Of a stretch of 64,000 nt of DNA, positions 1-9,869 are shown one piece after another. The stretch's first letter is position 1, and every line of letters starts with the position of its first letter. Origin of the DNA: Bicyclus anynana (Eukaryota > Arthropoda > Insecta > Lepidoptera > Nymphalidae). The notes beneath the pieces were generated by a model. It ran no database searches and was not told the origin of the DNA. It saw nothing but the letters and a program-made list of their open reading frames with translations. Location: the NCBI RefSeq assembly GCF_947172395.1, contig NC_069094.1, positions 17,102,292 to 17,166,291 of the forward strand, in the 5' to 3' direction. The position numbers and the translations under genes are program-made.

Positions 1-62
1 AACTTAGACCGCATTAATGCTTACCATCAGGCTTAATTGTAGTCAAGCGCTGGCCTATATTG

Positions 63-96
<34 letters not shown>
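1..96 (+). mobile_element. SINE-C 3' end with poly(A) tail
   Basis: The first bases match the 3' part of the SINE-C copies at 16722 and 53421: a block like CTTACCATCAGG followed by TAGTCAAGCGCTGG. The copy ends in an uninterrupted run of 31 A (66-96), as expected for a retroposon tail. Its 5' part lies outside the window. The long unbroken A run suggests a fairly young insertion. It could also be the end of a LINE that shares this tail. Confidence 0.6.
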
Positions 97-99
<3 letters not shown>

Positions 100-484
100 G
101 TGAAAACCACATGAAAATTCATATATGTCGCCGGGGAAGCTTGGCTCACTGAAGGCTCTATGGCCTCAGACCTAATAGTTGTCATCTTTGCTCTGTGGTT
201 ATTTCGAATCAACTTGTTATCTAGTGGTCTGATCATTTTGCAGTCAAAATACTGTTCCGTTTTGATTTGATTAATAATTGGTCTCTCAAGTAATGATGAC
301 AGTTGACAGCAGTAGAAAAGAAACTCTTTAGGTTCTGTGTTGAGATTTTGCTGTCGTAATGGTCAGCAAAATCTACGTTAATTAATTTAATAAATTTAGA
401 ATCAAGTTTTCATGTAATTAGGTTTTGATTATTTACTCTTGAAGTAATTAAGATTGTAAAACGTTACCACCATAACGAACGTGG
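97..484. other. AT-rich stretch, no recognised feature
   Basis: Ordinary AT-rich sequence between the SINE-C tail and a more CpG-rich segment starting near 480. I see no repeat family, hairpin or open frame worth naming. Confidence 0.5.
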
Positions 485-640
485 CGGCGATCGACCAATA
501 GGAGATCACGTAACTCTCATCCAATGGCATCGCGTCCCAAATGGCGCGTACGCGTGTACCGTCACTGTGTATTCACTCTTGTGAGGCATCCTGCCTCCGT
601 CTGTCTCCGTAGTCTGCTGATTTAGTAATTCAGTTCTAAT
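485..640 (+). promoter_or_regulatory. Candidate promoter with two CCAAT boxes
   Basis: CpG content rises sharply against the flanks. Two CCAAT boxes lie 26 bp apart (495-499 and 521-525), followed by a CpG-rich core and an insect initiator-like TCAGTT near 635. There is no TATA box. Downstream comes 5'UTR-like sequence rich in GTGAAATAGTGAAG motifs and then a good splice donor at 893. Seen: the motifs. Inferred: promoter activity. It could simply be a GC-rich remnant of an element. Confidence 0.3.
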
Positions 641-892
641 CGCGTTTTTAAGATGGAATAATCGTCTTCTACTTGTTAAGTATAGTGAAATAGTGAAGTG
701 TTAAGTAGTATTATTAAGAAAGGAAAGTGATTAGTGACTTGGGCTATTAATTGGTTCAATTCTTTGTTGAGCAGCTTGAGGCGTCATGCTGCTTGTCGCG
801 TTAGTGATTTTGTTCGATAATGTTTCGTGATGAAGTAATTATTGATCTTAAATTGTTTACTGTGGGCATGGAGATCATGTCGGGCAGGGTTG
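635..892 (+). other. Candidate 5' exon ending at a GTGAGT donor
   Basis: If transcription starts near the initiator-like site at 635, the transcript runs through a short upstream frame (ATG at 785, 14 codons) and then an ATG at 820. That frame stays open past the donor-like site at 892/893 (G then GTGAGT) and stops at 997-999, 59 codons in all. The visible peptide begins MFRDEVIIDLKLFTVG and matches nothing I know. One caution: sequence from about 895 resembles 26090-26165, so the donor may lie at the edge of a repeat. Confidence 0.22.
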
Positions 893-1770
893 GTGAGTGT
901 TTACTAGTATTAAAAGGCGCCTTTAAACCACAACCTTGGTCACAAGTCCAGGGACTTGCTCGATGTACTTCCTCTACCACAACTACCAGGGTACAATAGT
1001 AAAATTAAGAGTAGTTTATTGTGTAAGCGATTAGTGAGGTTAAGCATAGCATACCTATTGTAATTGGCAGAGCCGATGACCAAGGTTAGGTCAGCGGTTC
1101 TGTCCATATTTTTATTAATGGCTCTACCATTTTTACGACATATAGTTTATCGTGTTTTATAGTTTATTTGATGGATCGTAAGATCGTGGCTCACCTGATG
1201 AAGTGTCTTCGCTTATAAACAAAGTCACTTATGAATATATCGCTAATAATATATCGAGCTGTATAAAGAATCTTATAATGGTAGATTGTCATCAATATTA
1301 ACGAATTACCTAGAAAATGATATCTTCATCATTATTGACAGGTATACATAGTGTTATTTAAAATGACCGCTGAAAGTCTCTGTTACTAATACGAAAACAT
1401 ACCGCGTTAATAAATATTTATGTTACATAGTTAATAAATATTCATTTAGCCACGGTAATAGAATAATCATTAAACGAAGGTATGTTTTATTCATTTTAGG
1501 ATAGCGGAGCATGACTAATTTCATCATCTGAATCAGTAAAAGCTAGCTTATGACATAGTATTCTCAGAAAGTATGGTTTTGTATGGATAGATTATGAATG
1601 TGTGACATAGGTATAATATGTTCTTGATAATGTGTCCCTTCGAAATATTTATTTTAAAAAATTAACAAAGGATCACGAGAAAATTTAATTTTCACGTAGT
1701 CAGGTACTTAGTGAATAAATCACAATCAAATGAAATTCATTATTTCAACGAAAACTATTACAATTACAAT
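893..1770. other. AT-rich stretch; possible low-similarity repeat at its start
   Basis: The first 90 bases share a short CpG-rich core (AAAGGCGCCTTTAA) and nearby words with 26090-26165. That suggests an old dispersed repeat. Nothing is recognised in the remainder. Confidence 0.35.
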
Positions 1771-1772
1771 TA

Positions 1773-1821
1773 AAACGAAAACAGTACAATTTAAATGTTC
1801 AGTAAAATTGTACTGTTTTAC
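1773..1821. repeat. Inverted repeat (hairpin) beside the minus-strand exon candidate
   Basis: ACAGTACAATTTA is followed after a short loop by AAATTGTACTGT. The arms pair over about 12 bases. It lies just downstream, in minus-strand terms, of the splice donor at 1857. Confidence 0.5.
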
Positions 1822-1857
1822 ATGATTATAAAATAATAGTTATAAGTAAAAACTTAC

Positions 1858-2128
1858 CGACCATAGGTCGGTCGTAGGTAGAGAGGTCACCATCACGCTT
1901 TAGTCTGAGTATTATCAGCTGCCCAATGCTTCCGGTGCTCTTTTCGCGTGGCACGAGCAACATCTCTCCATGCGGATCCGTCAAGCCAACCTTCGCCGGG
2001 CGTGTTAATGAAACATAAACAGTAAACCCAATTGGCACAATGCGAGTAAAGTGATTGTCTTCACACATTCTCTGTTGCGCCACGCGCCGCGGGCTCTGAA
2101 TGCGATACTCGAGGCTGTGCTGCTCGTT
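1858..2128 (-). CDS. Candidate internal coding exon, function unknown
   Basis: On the minus strand a frame is open from just after a TGA at 2131-2129 to 1858 (about 90 codons). There it meets a consensus donor (G followed by GTAAGTT; GT at 1857-1856). The translation has a varied, protein-like composition (for example VSLTRPAKVGLTD and KSTGSIGQLIILRLKRD), unlike the Lys/Asn/Ile-rich random frames elsewhere in the window. The 5' boundary is uncertain: AG dinucleotides occur near 2115-2125 without a convincing pyrimidine tract. No domain is recognised and no partner exon was found nearby. It could be a real exon of a gene extending beyond the window, or a coding remnant of an unrecognised element. 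Confidence 0.25.
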
Positions 2129-2267
2129 TCATAATCATTTATCGACTGCTCCCAGCTGCAGCCCAATAGATACATCTCTTTAGGCGACTGTCCAGAATAA
2201 TCTTTTCAACTACAATTTTTAGAATTAGCTATAGCTAGACCTCCTCAATTTTACTCAATTAGACTGT

Positions 2268-2652
2268 GGTCCTATCATAAGTAGGATAGGATGGCAAAAT
2301 AATAATATTCTCCCGACTGAATTCTTTTTTTTATCGTCCACGGCTGCCAATCTCATTTTGAGATTAATGTACGCAGGAGATATTATAGTGCATAAGTGTG
2401 TGTATAAGCACAGGTGCACTCTCTATTCCTTCACTCTCACAGTCCGATGGGACGGCAGACCGACACGACCGGTGAAAGATCAGGCGCAGGACCGACAGCT
2501 TTACGTGCTCTCCGAGGCACAGGGGTGTCCCAACACCGTCGACTTCCCAACTCCAGGTTGTTAATAAGATTTATCTTGTAAGAAAAATCCTAATGACGTA
2601 TTTTTTTTATTGGCTGACTCGGCCAGCTAACCACGGGACCAATGAGGCAGTC
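2268..2652 (-). mobile_element. SINE-A, long-body variant
   Basis: Read on the minus strand it starts with a SINE-A head (CCTCATTGGTCCCGTGGTTAG) but lacks the B-box segment. It continues with the usual GTTGGGACACCCCTGTGCC block and then an alternative 3' body containing GCACTATAATATCTCCTGCG and a GAGATT...CGGTCGGGAG-like end. The same body occurs on the plus strand at 31197-31508, so the pair defines a SINE-A subfamily with a different tail. Confidence 0.65.
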
Positions 2653-2699
2653 TAAACCTATAGGATAGGCCACCATTATAGACAGTCTCGTAGACCATT

Positions 2700-3646
2700 G
2701 TATTTCAAAATATTTTGTTTCTTATCTACATGAACAATCTATGTCTTTTACCCATTTCGAAAGGTAAAATTGTGTCATATGCTGACGACACAGTCCTATT
2801 GTTAACGGGTGATACCTGGGAGGATGCCTTGACGAACACAGAAAAGGCCCTACGACAGGTGTCTAATTGGCTGTCGACAAATGTCTTAAGTTTAAATACT
2901 GGGAAAACTAAATTTCTAGCGTTCCATACTTCTTCTCGTACACTACCTCAATCTCAAAATTTAAATATCAAAATTCATAGCTGTAAGAATCCAATTGAAA
3001 ATCCCAGTTCTTGTTCCTGCCCAGCTGTCGAATATGTTCATGACATAAAATACCTAGGTGTACAGATTGATAGTACTTTATCTTGGAACTTACACATTTG
3101 TAACATTACTGCAAAAGCTAGAAAACTGATCCATATTTTCCGTAAGCTGAGAACATCTGCTGACAAATCTACACTTTTAACCGTTTACTATGCTCTTGCG
3201 CAATCCATCCTTGGTTACTGTATCACTGTTTGGGGTGTAGCTCTAAGACATCTATGTTGCGTATCGAGAGATCCCAAAGGGCCATCTTAAAAGTCATGAC
3301 TCACAAGCCCTACAGATATTCTACTCAAGAGTTATACAAGGATTGTAATGTGCTTACAGTTCGTCAACTTTATATTCTTCAGACTGTTTTACGAAAACAC
3401 TCAACACTAGCTTTTCATAATAATCTAAACAAAAGAAGATCTGACATAGTATGTCACGCTACCAAACACAGAACACAAGTTGCTCGGAGGCATTTCTATA
3501 TTTCTAGTTCCAGAATTTATAACAAGTTAAACAGAACCATTAACATCTATCCTCTTACCATCAAACAGTGTAAAACTTGTTTAACAAAATGGTTGCAGAC
3601 CCGCTCTTATGAGCAAACAGAAGAATTACTCCAAATTCTAAGATAA
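2700..3646 (+). pseudogene. Reverse transcriptase fragment of a Jockey/CR1-like LINE, frameshifted
   Basis: This is the C-terminal part of a non-LTR retrotransposon polymerase, which copies element RNA at the chromosomal target. The first frame (2715-3290) starts inside the palm with LFLIYMNNL and reaches the catalytic motif SYADDTVLL about 20 codons in. It continues through the thumb region (KYLGVQIDSTLSWN) and then loses frame near 3232-3240. The homologous C-terminal part resumes in another frame (about 3233-3646, from SSKTSMLRIERSQRAILKV to a stop at 3644). The endonuclease and N-terminal RT are missing, as in normal 5' truncation. The copy is dead. Clade assignment (Jockey versus CR1) is from memory of lepidopteran relatives. 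Confidence 0.85.
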
Positions 3647-4095
3647 TCTGAATCGCTTTATCAAACCGTCTACATAATATATAGGACTATAGATATATCA
3701 AGAGGCTGACTGCTAGCATCATCATTGTAGTGTATAGTTATGTAAATGTAAAATCATAAATCACATACACACACCCGCAAACACACATACACACACACAC
3801 ACAAACACACACACACATAATCACACACACATAATTACACACACACACACAATTGCACACACACAAATACTAACGTACAAGGGCATAATTTTATGATAAT
3901 ATTTATAGGATTGGATTGTATATATAGTAGGGAAGTTCCAGCTTTCTGAGATACAGTTTCTAACTAGTTCAGATAGCTGGGGCACTCACAAAAATTTGGT
4001 AGTAATATTTAATATTTTTCTATTTGTATTTATGTGTCATGATTTCCTTTTTTGTGTTTTGCCAAATAAAATCTTTCTTTCTTTCTTTCTTTTGC
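3647..4095 (+). mobile_element. LINE 3'UTR with CA-rich tract and (TTTC)n tail
   Basis: The 3' untranslated part of the same LINE. It holds an interrupted (CA)n tract, a polyadenylation-like AATAAA near 4068, and ends in a TTTC microsatellite instead of poly(A). Short-repeat 3' ends are usual for some non-LTR clades and mark the 3' end of this insertion. Confidence 0.7.
3765..3868. repeat. Interrupted (CA)n microsatellite
   Basis: About 100 bases of ACACAC with interruptions (ATAATC, ATAATT, AATTG), inside the LINE 3'UTR. Confidence 0.9.
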
Positions 4096-5070
4096 TATGA
4101 ATGAAGCGTCTGTAGTTCTGAACTGCTCCAGAATATTTCTGTGCGTATCATCAAAATTCGTCCAGCAGATTTTGCGTAAAAATAAAACATAGAGACAATA
4201 TTTGTAGTGTGTTTAATTTATTGTTTAGTCGGGGGACATAGAGTAAAATAATAAATGGAAGTCTGTCACCAGTTTATCACCAACAAGCTACTCGGTTTAC
4301 TTATCTGAATGAAACGCCGCGGTATTTGGATACATTTTACGGCTCAGCCGCAATTATTAGTTCGTTGCCGCGGAGTTACTTTTTACTGCACCTTTATAGT
4401 TACCGATAGCGCGCGCGTGCGGCGACAGGTGGCGGGTCATTGATACTTATAATTATACATATAACTTTTAGTGACAACACCGCAGTTTCAACTGCGTAAT
4501 CTAGGGTAGGGTATGGAGGGATAAAATATAGTTACTCGCTGACAATGTATTATTCCATTTTTAATCTAATTTCAGAGGCAGTGAAAGCGTATCAAACAAA
4601 CAAACAAATTCACTTCAAGTTGGGTTTAATATCTCTGGTGGAGTTGATAATACTGTGGTTTACAAAAGTGTCTGGGTTAGATTTCTGGGGTCAATTTTTT
4701 TCAGGATTTTATACTTTCTAAATTCTTAGATTAGACCATCGAAATATTTGATTGAATGATTTCTGTACTTACTTTGGGTTTCTTTTTCCAATTTCAGTAA
4801 ATCAACCTCCATAAAATAGGTAACTGGTGTATAAATGTCATATAGTAATACATAACAATTTGTGGACAATGTATTGTTTGTCATACGAACAACCTAACGC
4901 ACTTTTGCCTCGGCGAAACACATTTCTCTTCATTTGTGGTATCTTTATTCTATTTAAAAAGTAAATAACACCTACTCGTACTTATATTTGTACTATTATA
5001 TTATATTCTTTTAAACATTTAAAAAAAAAGCTTTTCTGAAAGAGCATCATTGTATAAGGCTATTTGAATG
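4096..5070. other. AT-rich stretch; small CpG patch near 4405-4440
   Basis: Mostly unremarkable. A short CpG-dense patch (GATAGCGCGCGCGTGCGG, then a CAGGTG E-box) stands out near 4405-4435. No repeat family is recognised. Confidence 0.4.
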
Positions 5071-5237
5071 GCTCACTACAGCGCCAGGCTTCCGTATAAC
5101 AGAGGATACAGAACTTCGACTCACCACACTGTTCCAGTGCGGGTTGGCGGGCTTAAGGTAACAATGTTAAGCCTGCAACGATCAGTATGATTTTAACGAT
5201 AAGAATCGGGATCGACGACTTAACGTGCTTTCCCATA
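5071..5237 (-). mobile_element. SINE-A 3' half
   Basis: On the minus strand it reads AAAGCACGTTAAGTCGTCG...GCCCGCCAACCCGCACTGG...GTGTGGTGAG, the standard SINE-A body and tail without the tRNA-like head. Moderately diverged. Confidence 0.6.
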
Positions 5238-5426
5238 CGTAATAGTATGAGTTTAGTTTTTTTTTTAATTTGTTTGATATGAAAAAGTACCTAATCTTTC
5301 TCTTTCCTCATGTGAGCAAATGAAAACCAGTGGAACCTATAATTACATCTCCATTTGCGTCCTGTCGATGTTCATGGCGCAGTACGGCGGTAAACAACCA
5401 TTACCACATTACACATAATTGCTGGT

Positions 5427-5434
5427 TGACGTCA
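5427..5434. promoter_or_regulatory. Palindromic CRE motif TGACGTCA
   Basis: A perfect 8-base cAMP-response-element-like palindrome. Chance occurrence is plausible. It is listed because two further copies lie in CpG-rich patches at 41725 and 49736. Confidence 0.2.
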
Positions 5435-5511
5435 CAACTACTGTCAAATTGACCGTACAAGGTGCTCAGTTACTTGCCTACTTTTTTTACTCGACTGCGG
5501 AACGCCAGTAC

Positions 5512-5572
5512 TGGCTCGATGGTTCTGTTGTTAGCCTGTGCACCTTCTGATCAAAGAGTTCGGGGTTCAATT
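5512..5572 (+). mobile_element. SINE-A head fragment
   Basis: A tRNA-like head (TGGTTCTG...TTAGCCTGTGC, then TTCGGGGTTCAATTAG as a B-box relic), with no body after it. Confidence 0.45.
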
Positions 5573-5634
5573 AGTAAATCAAAATCAAATCTGCGGCAGT
5601 GATAACATGCCACAGCCGAAGCTTACCTTCTAAT

Positions 5635-5700
5635 ATTTTGCATAAATTAAATTTATTTCGAGTAGGACCAGATCAGAAGATCACTTTTGAATCGTCTTCG
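5635..5700. repeat. Dispersed repeat block
   Basis: The block (AAATTTATTTCGAGTAGG...CACTTTTGAATCGTC) is shared with 20352-20450 and is common in lepidopteran genomes in my experience. The parent element is not identified. Confidence 0.4.
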
Positions 5701-5712
5701 TCTGTTATATCA

Positions 5713-5762
5713 CGTGAGTGTTAGCCGTGTTTCATTATCAATTAATATGAATAACACTCACG
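5713..5762. repeat. 11-bp inverted repeat
   Basis: CGTGAGTGTTA (5713-5723) pairs perfectly with TAACACTCACG (5752-5762) across a 28-base loop. Possibly a decayed MITE end pair. Confidence 0.5.
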
Positions 5763-5904
5763 ATCATAGACTTACGATTCGGTACAAGTACCTACCTTAC
5801 ATTCAATACTAACGATAGTTTAAGTTCTAAAATATTTTATATTACTTAAATAAAAAAAATTAAGATTTTGAAAATTCTTTTACCACTTTGCCAAGTTATT
5901 TGTG

Positions 5905-5955
5905 AATGTTATAGGCTATCCGTATTGTTACGGGAACGGGAACTACGCGGGTGGA
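5905..5955 (+). mobile_element. Helitron-like fragment
   Basis: It shares AGGCTAT...TACGGGAACGG...ACGCGGGTGGA with the complete Helitron-like copies at 45556 and 54696. Both termini are missing. Confidence 0.5.
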
Positions 5956-7060
5956 ATATTTCTATATTTCTATTTACTCGTTATTATCGTCCAATGCCAC
6001 CCTGTCTCCTCCTAATTATTTAGTGCCCTACTGGACTGCTTCCCAATAATTTTCATCGCTATAGTGCGGTCCATCCATCCGGCTCTATCGGTATCGATGT
6101 TGGCCAAAATAATTGGTAAAAAACCGTTTTAATAAAGCTGTTTTATTACAAGGTTTTTTGTTTTGTAGTTGTAAAATGATAGAACAATCACATTTGAGTG
6201 TTTAAGCTTAAAAAACGTCAGCTCAGCAGAAACGCATTGTTATTTTTTATTTAGAGTGATATATGGATCTATGCAATGATGATTTTTTTATAATAGATAT
6301 GTCACGTGCTTATAAAATCACCGCAAAAAGTGATCCAACTTTAGCAACTCAACTCTCTCTTTACAACTACAACCAAAGGTTTTAATTGTTCAAATGCATA
6401 TTTCATGCTCATCCCGTATCCCGTGATTGTTATATATAAATCGACATCGACATTATTATATAAATACAACCCTATTTCGCTCCGGGGTGCCAAATGATCA
6501 CCCGCGCGAGCGGTCAATGACCCGCACCCACGCTTCTGTATACATCGCTCGGTGAAATAGATATTCCAATTTAAATTAACAACATAGCCATTCAAATTAC
6601 AGTTTTTACCGACATCGAAAGGTGGGGGTTGTTATTTGGGTATTTGGGAACACGGACAAACACAAACAATATCAGAGCAAATAAAATATTATTTGTATTA
6701 TTTTTTAAAATATTATTCGATTCCATATTTGTTTGCATTTATTATCTGTTTATGGATTCTCAATTTCCTCAATAAATGCGTTATACATTGTAAGGTATCG
6801 GAAATGAAAAACAAAAACAATTTTTGTAAGCAGCTTAAATAAGACCATGAGGTTCCCAATGTAAAAAATATATAAATTGAAAAATGAAGGTGAATACGAA
6901 CTCTTCAAAGATCTGTTCCGGAGGTCTCGGATTCGATCCCCACCCTTTCTATTATCATTTCCCTAGCACCAATATTAAGTTTAGTTGAAGAGAGAGCAAC
7001 TTGAGAACCTCCTACTTTCTGAAGTAAAAAAGAAATAGCTTAATATTTTTTCATTCAGAA
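5956..7060. other. AT-rich stretch, mixed; no gene
   Basis: It contains a CpG-rich patch near 6478-6545 and a degenerate B-box-like GGATTCGATCCCC near 6929 that may be an old SINE head. No coding signal. Confidence 0.4.
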
Positions 7061-7134
7061 GCCTCAATAGCTCAACGGTAAAGCGGCCGGACTTATCGCC
7101 GAAAGGTCGTGGTTCGATCCCCGTCCGCTGGCCT
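7061..7134 (+). mobile_element. tRNA-derived SINE head (isolated)
   Basis: It has a pol III A box (TAGCTCAACGG, 7068-7078) and B box (GGTTCGATCC, 7111-7120) at tRNA spacing. The outer ends do not pair into an acceptor stem, so it is not a functional tRNA. It begins GCCTCAATAGCTCAACGG, a head I know from noctuid-type repeats; the body is not preserved. Confidence 0.6.
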
Positions 7135-8382
7135 CTAGTTGCACAGAAAACATTAATTGTAAGGTCAACTTAACTCTGTGGAACGGGAAAATTTGTTATA
7201 TTTAAAAGATATGGCATATATTATTTTATAAATCCCATTACCTATTGTGTTGTTCCACACAAAGTTTGAGTAGTGACAGTAGGTACTTGTATCCTTATAC
7301 ATCGGCCGCGGCCCGAGCGTCCCGGCGAGCCCGCATGTTATTTTATTACTATCCGGGTAAACGTGCCTCGAATACTGAGCTCCTAACTACAAAAGATTCC
7401 ATCAGTTGTTTATGAATACACAAATACTAGGCTACCATCTTTTATCAGGTGAGAAAGGTAGTTAAAAGTTAAGTGAAATTAGTAACCCAAGTCGCCAAGC
7501 GTCGCAAAGAAGACTAATTTAAATAAATGTGTGATTTGATCCACGTAAACTGTAAACAAGTTATCGAATACAAAAGCTAGCAAAATATGAGTACATTGTT
7601 AGAGTTCAACGCACTTTAGGCCACTGGGCCTCGTAACTCAATTACCTAGTTATATCTAGATTTAATAATACCTACTTTGTTTGTTTCAGGTACGCAAAAT
7701 TTACTATAACTGGCTACGTTGGCATTTGAAAATGTCAAATGCATCGTAAAACGTATGTAGACAAATGGCTCATTTTACACAATCCGATTTGAGGCTCTAT
7801 TTCTTGAGAATAGGATCTAAATTCGTCTGACAGGTTGGGACGAGTTTATTATAATTATTGCAGAGGCTGTCATGTAATTTGTTTGATTATACGGAAGGTA
7901 TTAATTTAATGAGTCATAATACAGAATGATTTAGAGTATATTGGCGTTTTTATTATGATTTGGACGAGCTGCTTAGCGCAATGTTGTGCAGTTAGATGTA
8001 ACGGTGCGCTTACACGGGAGATTTATGGGGAAGTTATTGCTTGGCAACACGGGTGGATCTATGTGGAACAATGGGTTGAGCAATCTATGGGCTATACGAG
8101 TATATCTCATGTTAAACAACTTATTTTATGGAGGTTGGCTTTGGAAGGTAGCAGGTATCAAGATACCAAATCCTAAAGTTTAAAGCAAAAAATGCCATAA
8201 AATTTAACGGAATATTTAGAATGGTTGCCACGAAACTCAGTAATTAGCGACTAGGGAAATGAATTCTCATTTTATGCCGAAGAAAATATAAAAAAAAAAA
8301 CACTTTGTACGTTTTGAAGGGTTGACGGTCTGGATCTGGACCCTTGAACCCTGCTAAAATATGCATAAAACTGGGTAAATTC
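7135..8382. other. AT-rich stretch, no recognised feature
   Basis: A short CpG-dense patch (7305-7335) is the only compositional change. Two overlapping short frames near 7955-8183 have no protein-like character. Confidence 0.4.
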
Positions 8383-8532
8383 AGGTACTACTAAAGAAAG
8401 ACAATTTCAATTTAGTATCACAAGCCAAGTCAAAATTGCTTAATAAGCAATTTTGACTTGGCTTGTGATACTTAATTTAATATCATCATCACATAAAGTC
8501 TAAATTGAAATTGTCTTTCTTTAGTAGTACCT
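8383..8532. mobile_element. 150-bp foldback element with nested palindrome
   Basis: Perfect 33-base terminal inverted repeats (8383-8415 and 8500-8532; they begin AGGTACTACTAAAG) enclose a second near-perfect palindrome. The inner arms of 27 bases (8416-8442 and 8444-8470) are separated by one base. A 29-base AT-rich segment makes up the rest. No clear target duplication is visible. It is most like a foldback MITE. A transcript would form a long hairpin. Confidence 0.75.
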
Positions 8533-8619
8533 ATAGGTATCCCTCCCTTTCGTCCCTTTCGCGAGGGTACATGGCGGCGGGACCTTTACTAATATTATGT
8601 CTGTCAGTCTATAGTTTTG

Positions 8620-8655
8620 TTTACAATGCCATTATTTTAGAAATGGCATTGTAAA
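8620..8655. repeat. 14-bp perfect hairpin
   Basis: TTTACAATGCCATT (8620-8633) pairs with AATGGCATTGTAAA (8642-8655) across an 8-base loop. No neighbouring element boundary is seen. Confidence 0.6.
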
Positions 8656-8842
8656 ATACCTAACTTATCAGTTTGAAATAAAGGGACTAATGTATCACGA
8701 AGTCAGAAGTTTCGGGGCTCAAAGTCAAAAGCATGCGTACATAGCTCTTAGATAAGATCGAGTATTTATGGCGCTAATAATTTAAGCAAATCCTGCAGCT
8801 GCGCCAGCCGTCGAGTCGTGCCTGATGAATCAGACTAAATCT

Positions 8843-8885
8843 TAACTACACTAATATTATAAAGAGGTAAAATTTGTGAGTTTGT
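8843..8885 (+). mobile_element. Helitron-like 5' end fragment
   Basis: CTACACTAATATTATAAAG followed by AGGTAAAATTTGTGAGTTTG matches the 5' terminal word of the Helitron-like family (TCTATACTAATATTATAAAG). It breaks off soon after. Confidence 0.5.
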
Positions 8886-9008
8886 AAGGTAATATGATGA
8901 AAACTCTTTTACCCAGACAGTCATTTATTTGCGAGTGTCCTAAGGCTACATTTAACCTCGTAATCCTACGAGAACGAGCAGTATGCCGATATCCTGGTGC
9001 GGTTCATC

Positions 9009-9183
9009 GACGACCCATATTCGGCTCACTGTTGAGCACGAGTCTCCTCTCAGAATGAGAGGGTTAGGCCTTGGTCCACTACGCTGGCTAAATGCGGATT
9101 GGCAGACTTCACATACGTAGAGAATTATGAAAATTCTCAGGTATGCAGGTTCCTCACGATGTTTTTCCTTCGCCGGCTCTCCG
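9009..9183 (-). mobile_element. SINE-B, 5'-truncated
   Basis: The minus-strand copy carries the SINE-B body: GCATACCTGAGAATT, CTGCCAATCCGCATT-like, CTCATTCTGAGAGGAGACTC and the terminal GAGCCGAATATGGGT. The tRNA-like head is missing. Confidence 0.7.
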
Positions 9184-9237
9184 CTTGCTAGTATCTTATT
9201 TACGATTCAACTGATCTGATCGTAAAGCAGTGACAAA

Positions 9238-9274
9238 CAAACATATACCTACATTATATGTAGGTATATGTTTG
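9238..9274. repeat. 16-bp perfect palindrome at the BEL/Pao insertion site
   Basis: CAAACATATACCTACA (9238-9253) pairs with its complement at 9259-9274 around a TTATA loop. The retrotransposon begins at 9275, exactly at the foot of this hairpin, and the duplicated target GTTTG is the end of the right arm. Confidence 0.8.
9270..9274. repeat. Target-site duplication GTTTG (left)
   Basis: The five bases before the left LTR equal the five bases after the right LTR (12737-12741). A 5-bp duplication is typical of BEL/Pao integrases. Confidence 0.9.
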
Positions 9275-9690
9275 TGTAGCAACCCGCACTTTGGTGGCCC
9301 GGCTACACTGGGATTTCAAACTCCGCGTTGGGTGTTTGTCGATAACGTGTTACACAAGACCAGACAATAACAAAACAATGCACGACGTACCTTGGACTGC
9401 TACTGCTCTCGTTGACTCCACGTACAGGGAATTTTTCTTTGTTGAAGATTTGTTTCTTGTTTAGCTTCGCGCGACGCGTTGGATTTTTTAACGATTTCAA
9501 CGAACTGCCGGTTTGGTGACAACAGCTGTCATTTTGAGATGAACCACTTGTAAAACAGTAGCTCCAATTGGTTATGAATACGATGTGCATGACAGCAGTG
9601 TACGTAAGCTGCGTTGTCATTGCCTTAAATCCTGTGCAACGTTTGTTATCGATGGCGCGAAGTTTGAATTAGTGGAGGCATAACGGAACA
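9275..9690 (-). repeat. 3' LTR of the BEL/Pao element (416 bp)
   Basis: On the minus strand it begins TGTTCCGTTATGCC and ends GGGTTGCTACA. It matches the other LTR at every position I compared and has the same length. The 105-codon frame inside it is a by-product of LTR composition. Confidence 0.93.
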
Positions 9691-9702
9691 TACTCCCCAC
9701 CA
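9691..9702 (-). promoter_or_regulatory. Polypurine tract next to the 3' LTR
   Basis: The minus strand reads TGGTGGGGAGTA immediately before the LTR. This is the expected place and composition for the primer of plus-strand DNA synthesis. Confidence 0.6.
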
Positions 9703-9869
9703 AAATAACCATGATATTTTCTAATTAAAAAAAAAAAAAAAAAAAAGGAAAATGGATAATGGATACGATGGTAACATAGAATAACGATATGCGAATACTT
9801 AAAGCTAAAACTAATGATATAACAATTACTTAGAACTATGATATGATATGAATTCGATTTGGACGCTGT

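Noticed and set aside
33..236. Frame with a polyphenylalanine tract
   Set aside because: It is the complement of the SINE-C poly(A) tail.
2358..2564. 68-codon frame
   Set aside because: Lies within the SINE-A long-body copy.
7061..7134. Possible tRNA gene
   Set aside because: A and B boxes are present but the ends cannot form an acceptor stem. It is a SINE head. The same applies to heads at 20690, 46993 and 60368.
9303..9620. 105-codon frame repeated at 12349-12666
   Set aside because: It lies wholly inside the LTRs, is duplicated only because the LTRs are, and has no domain.
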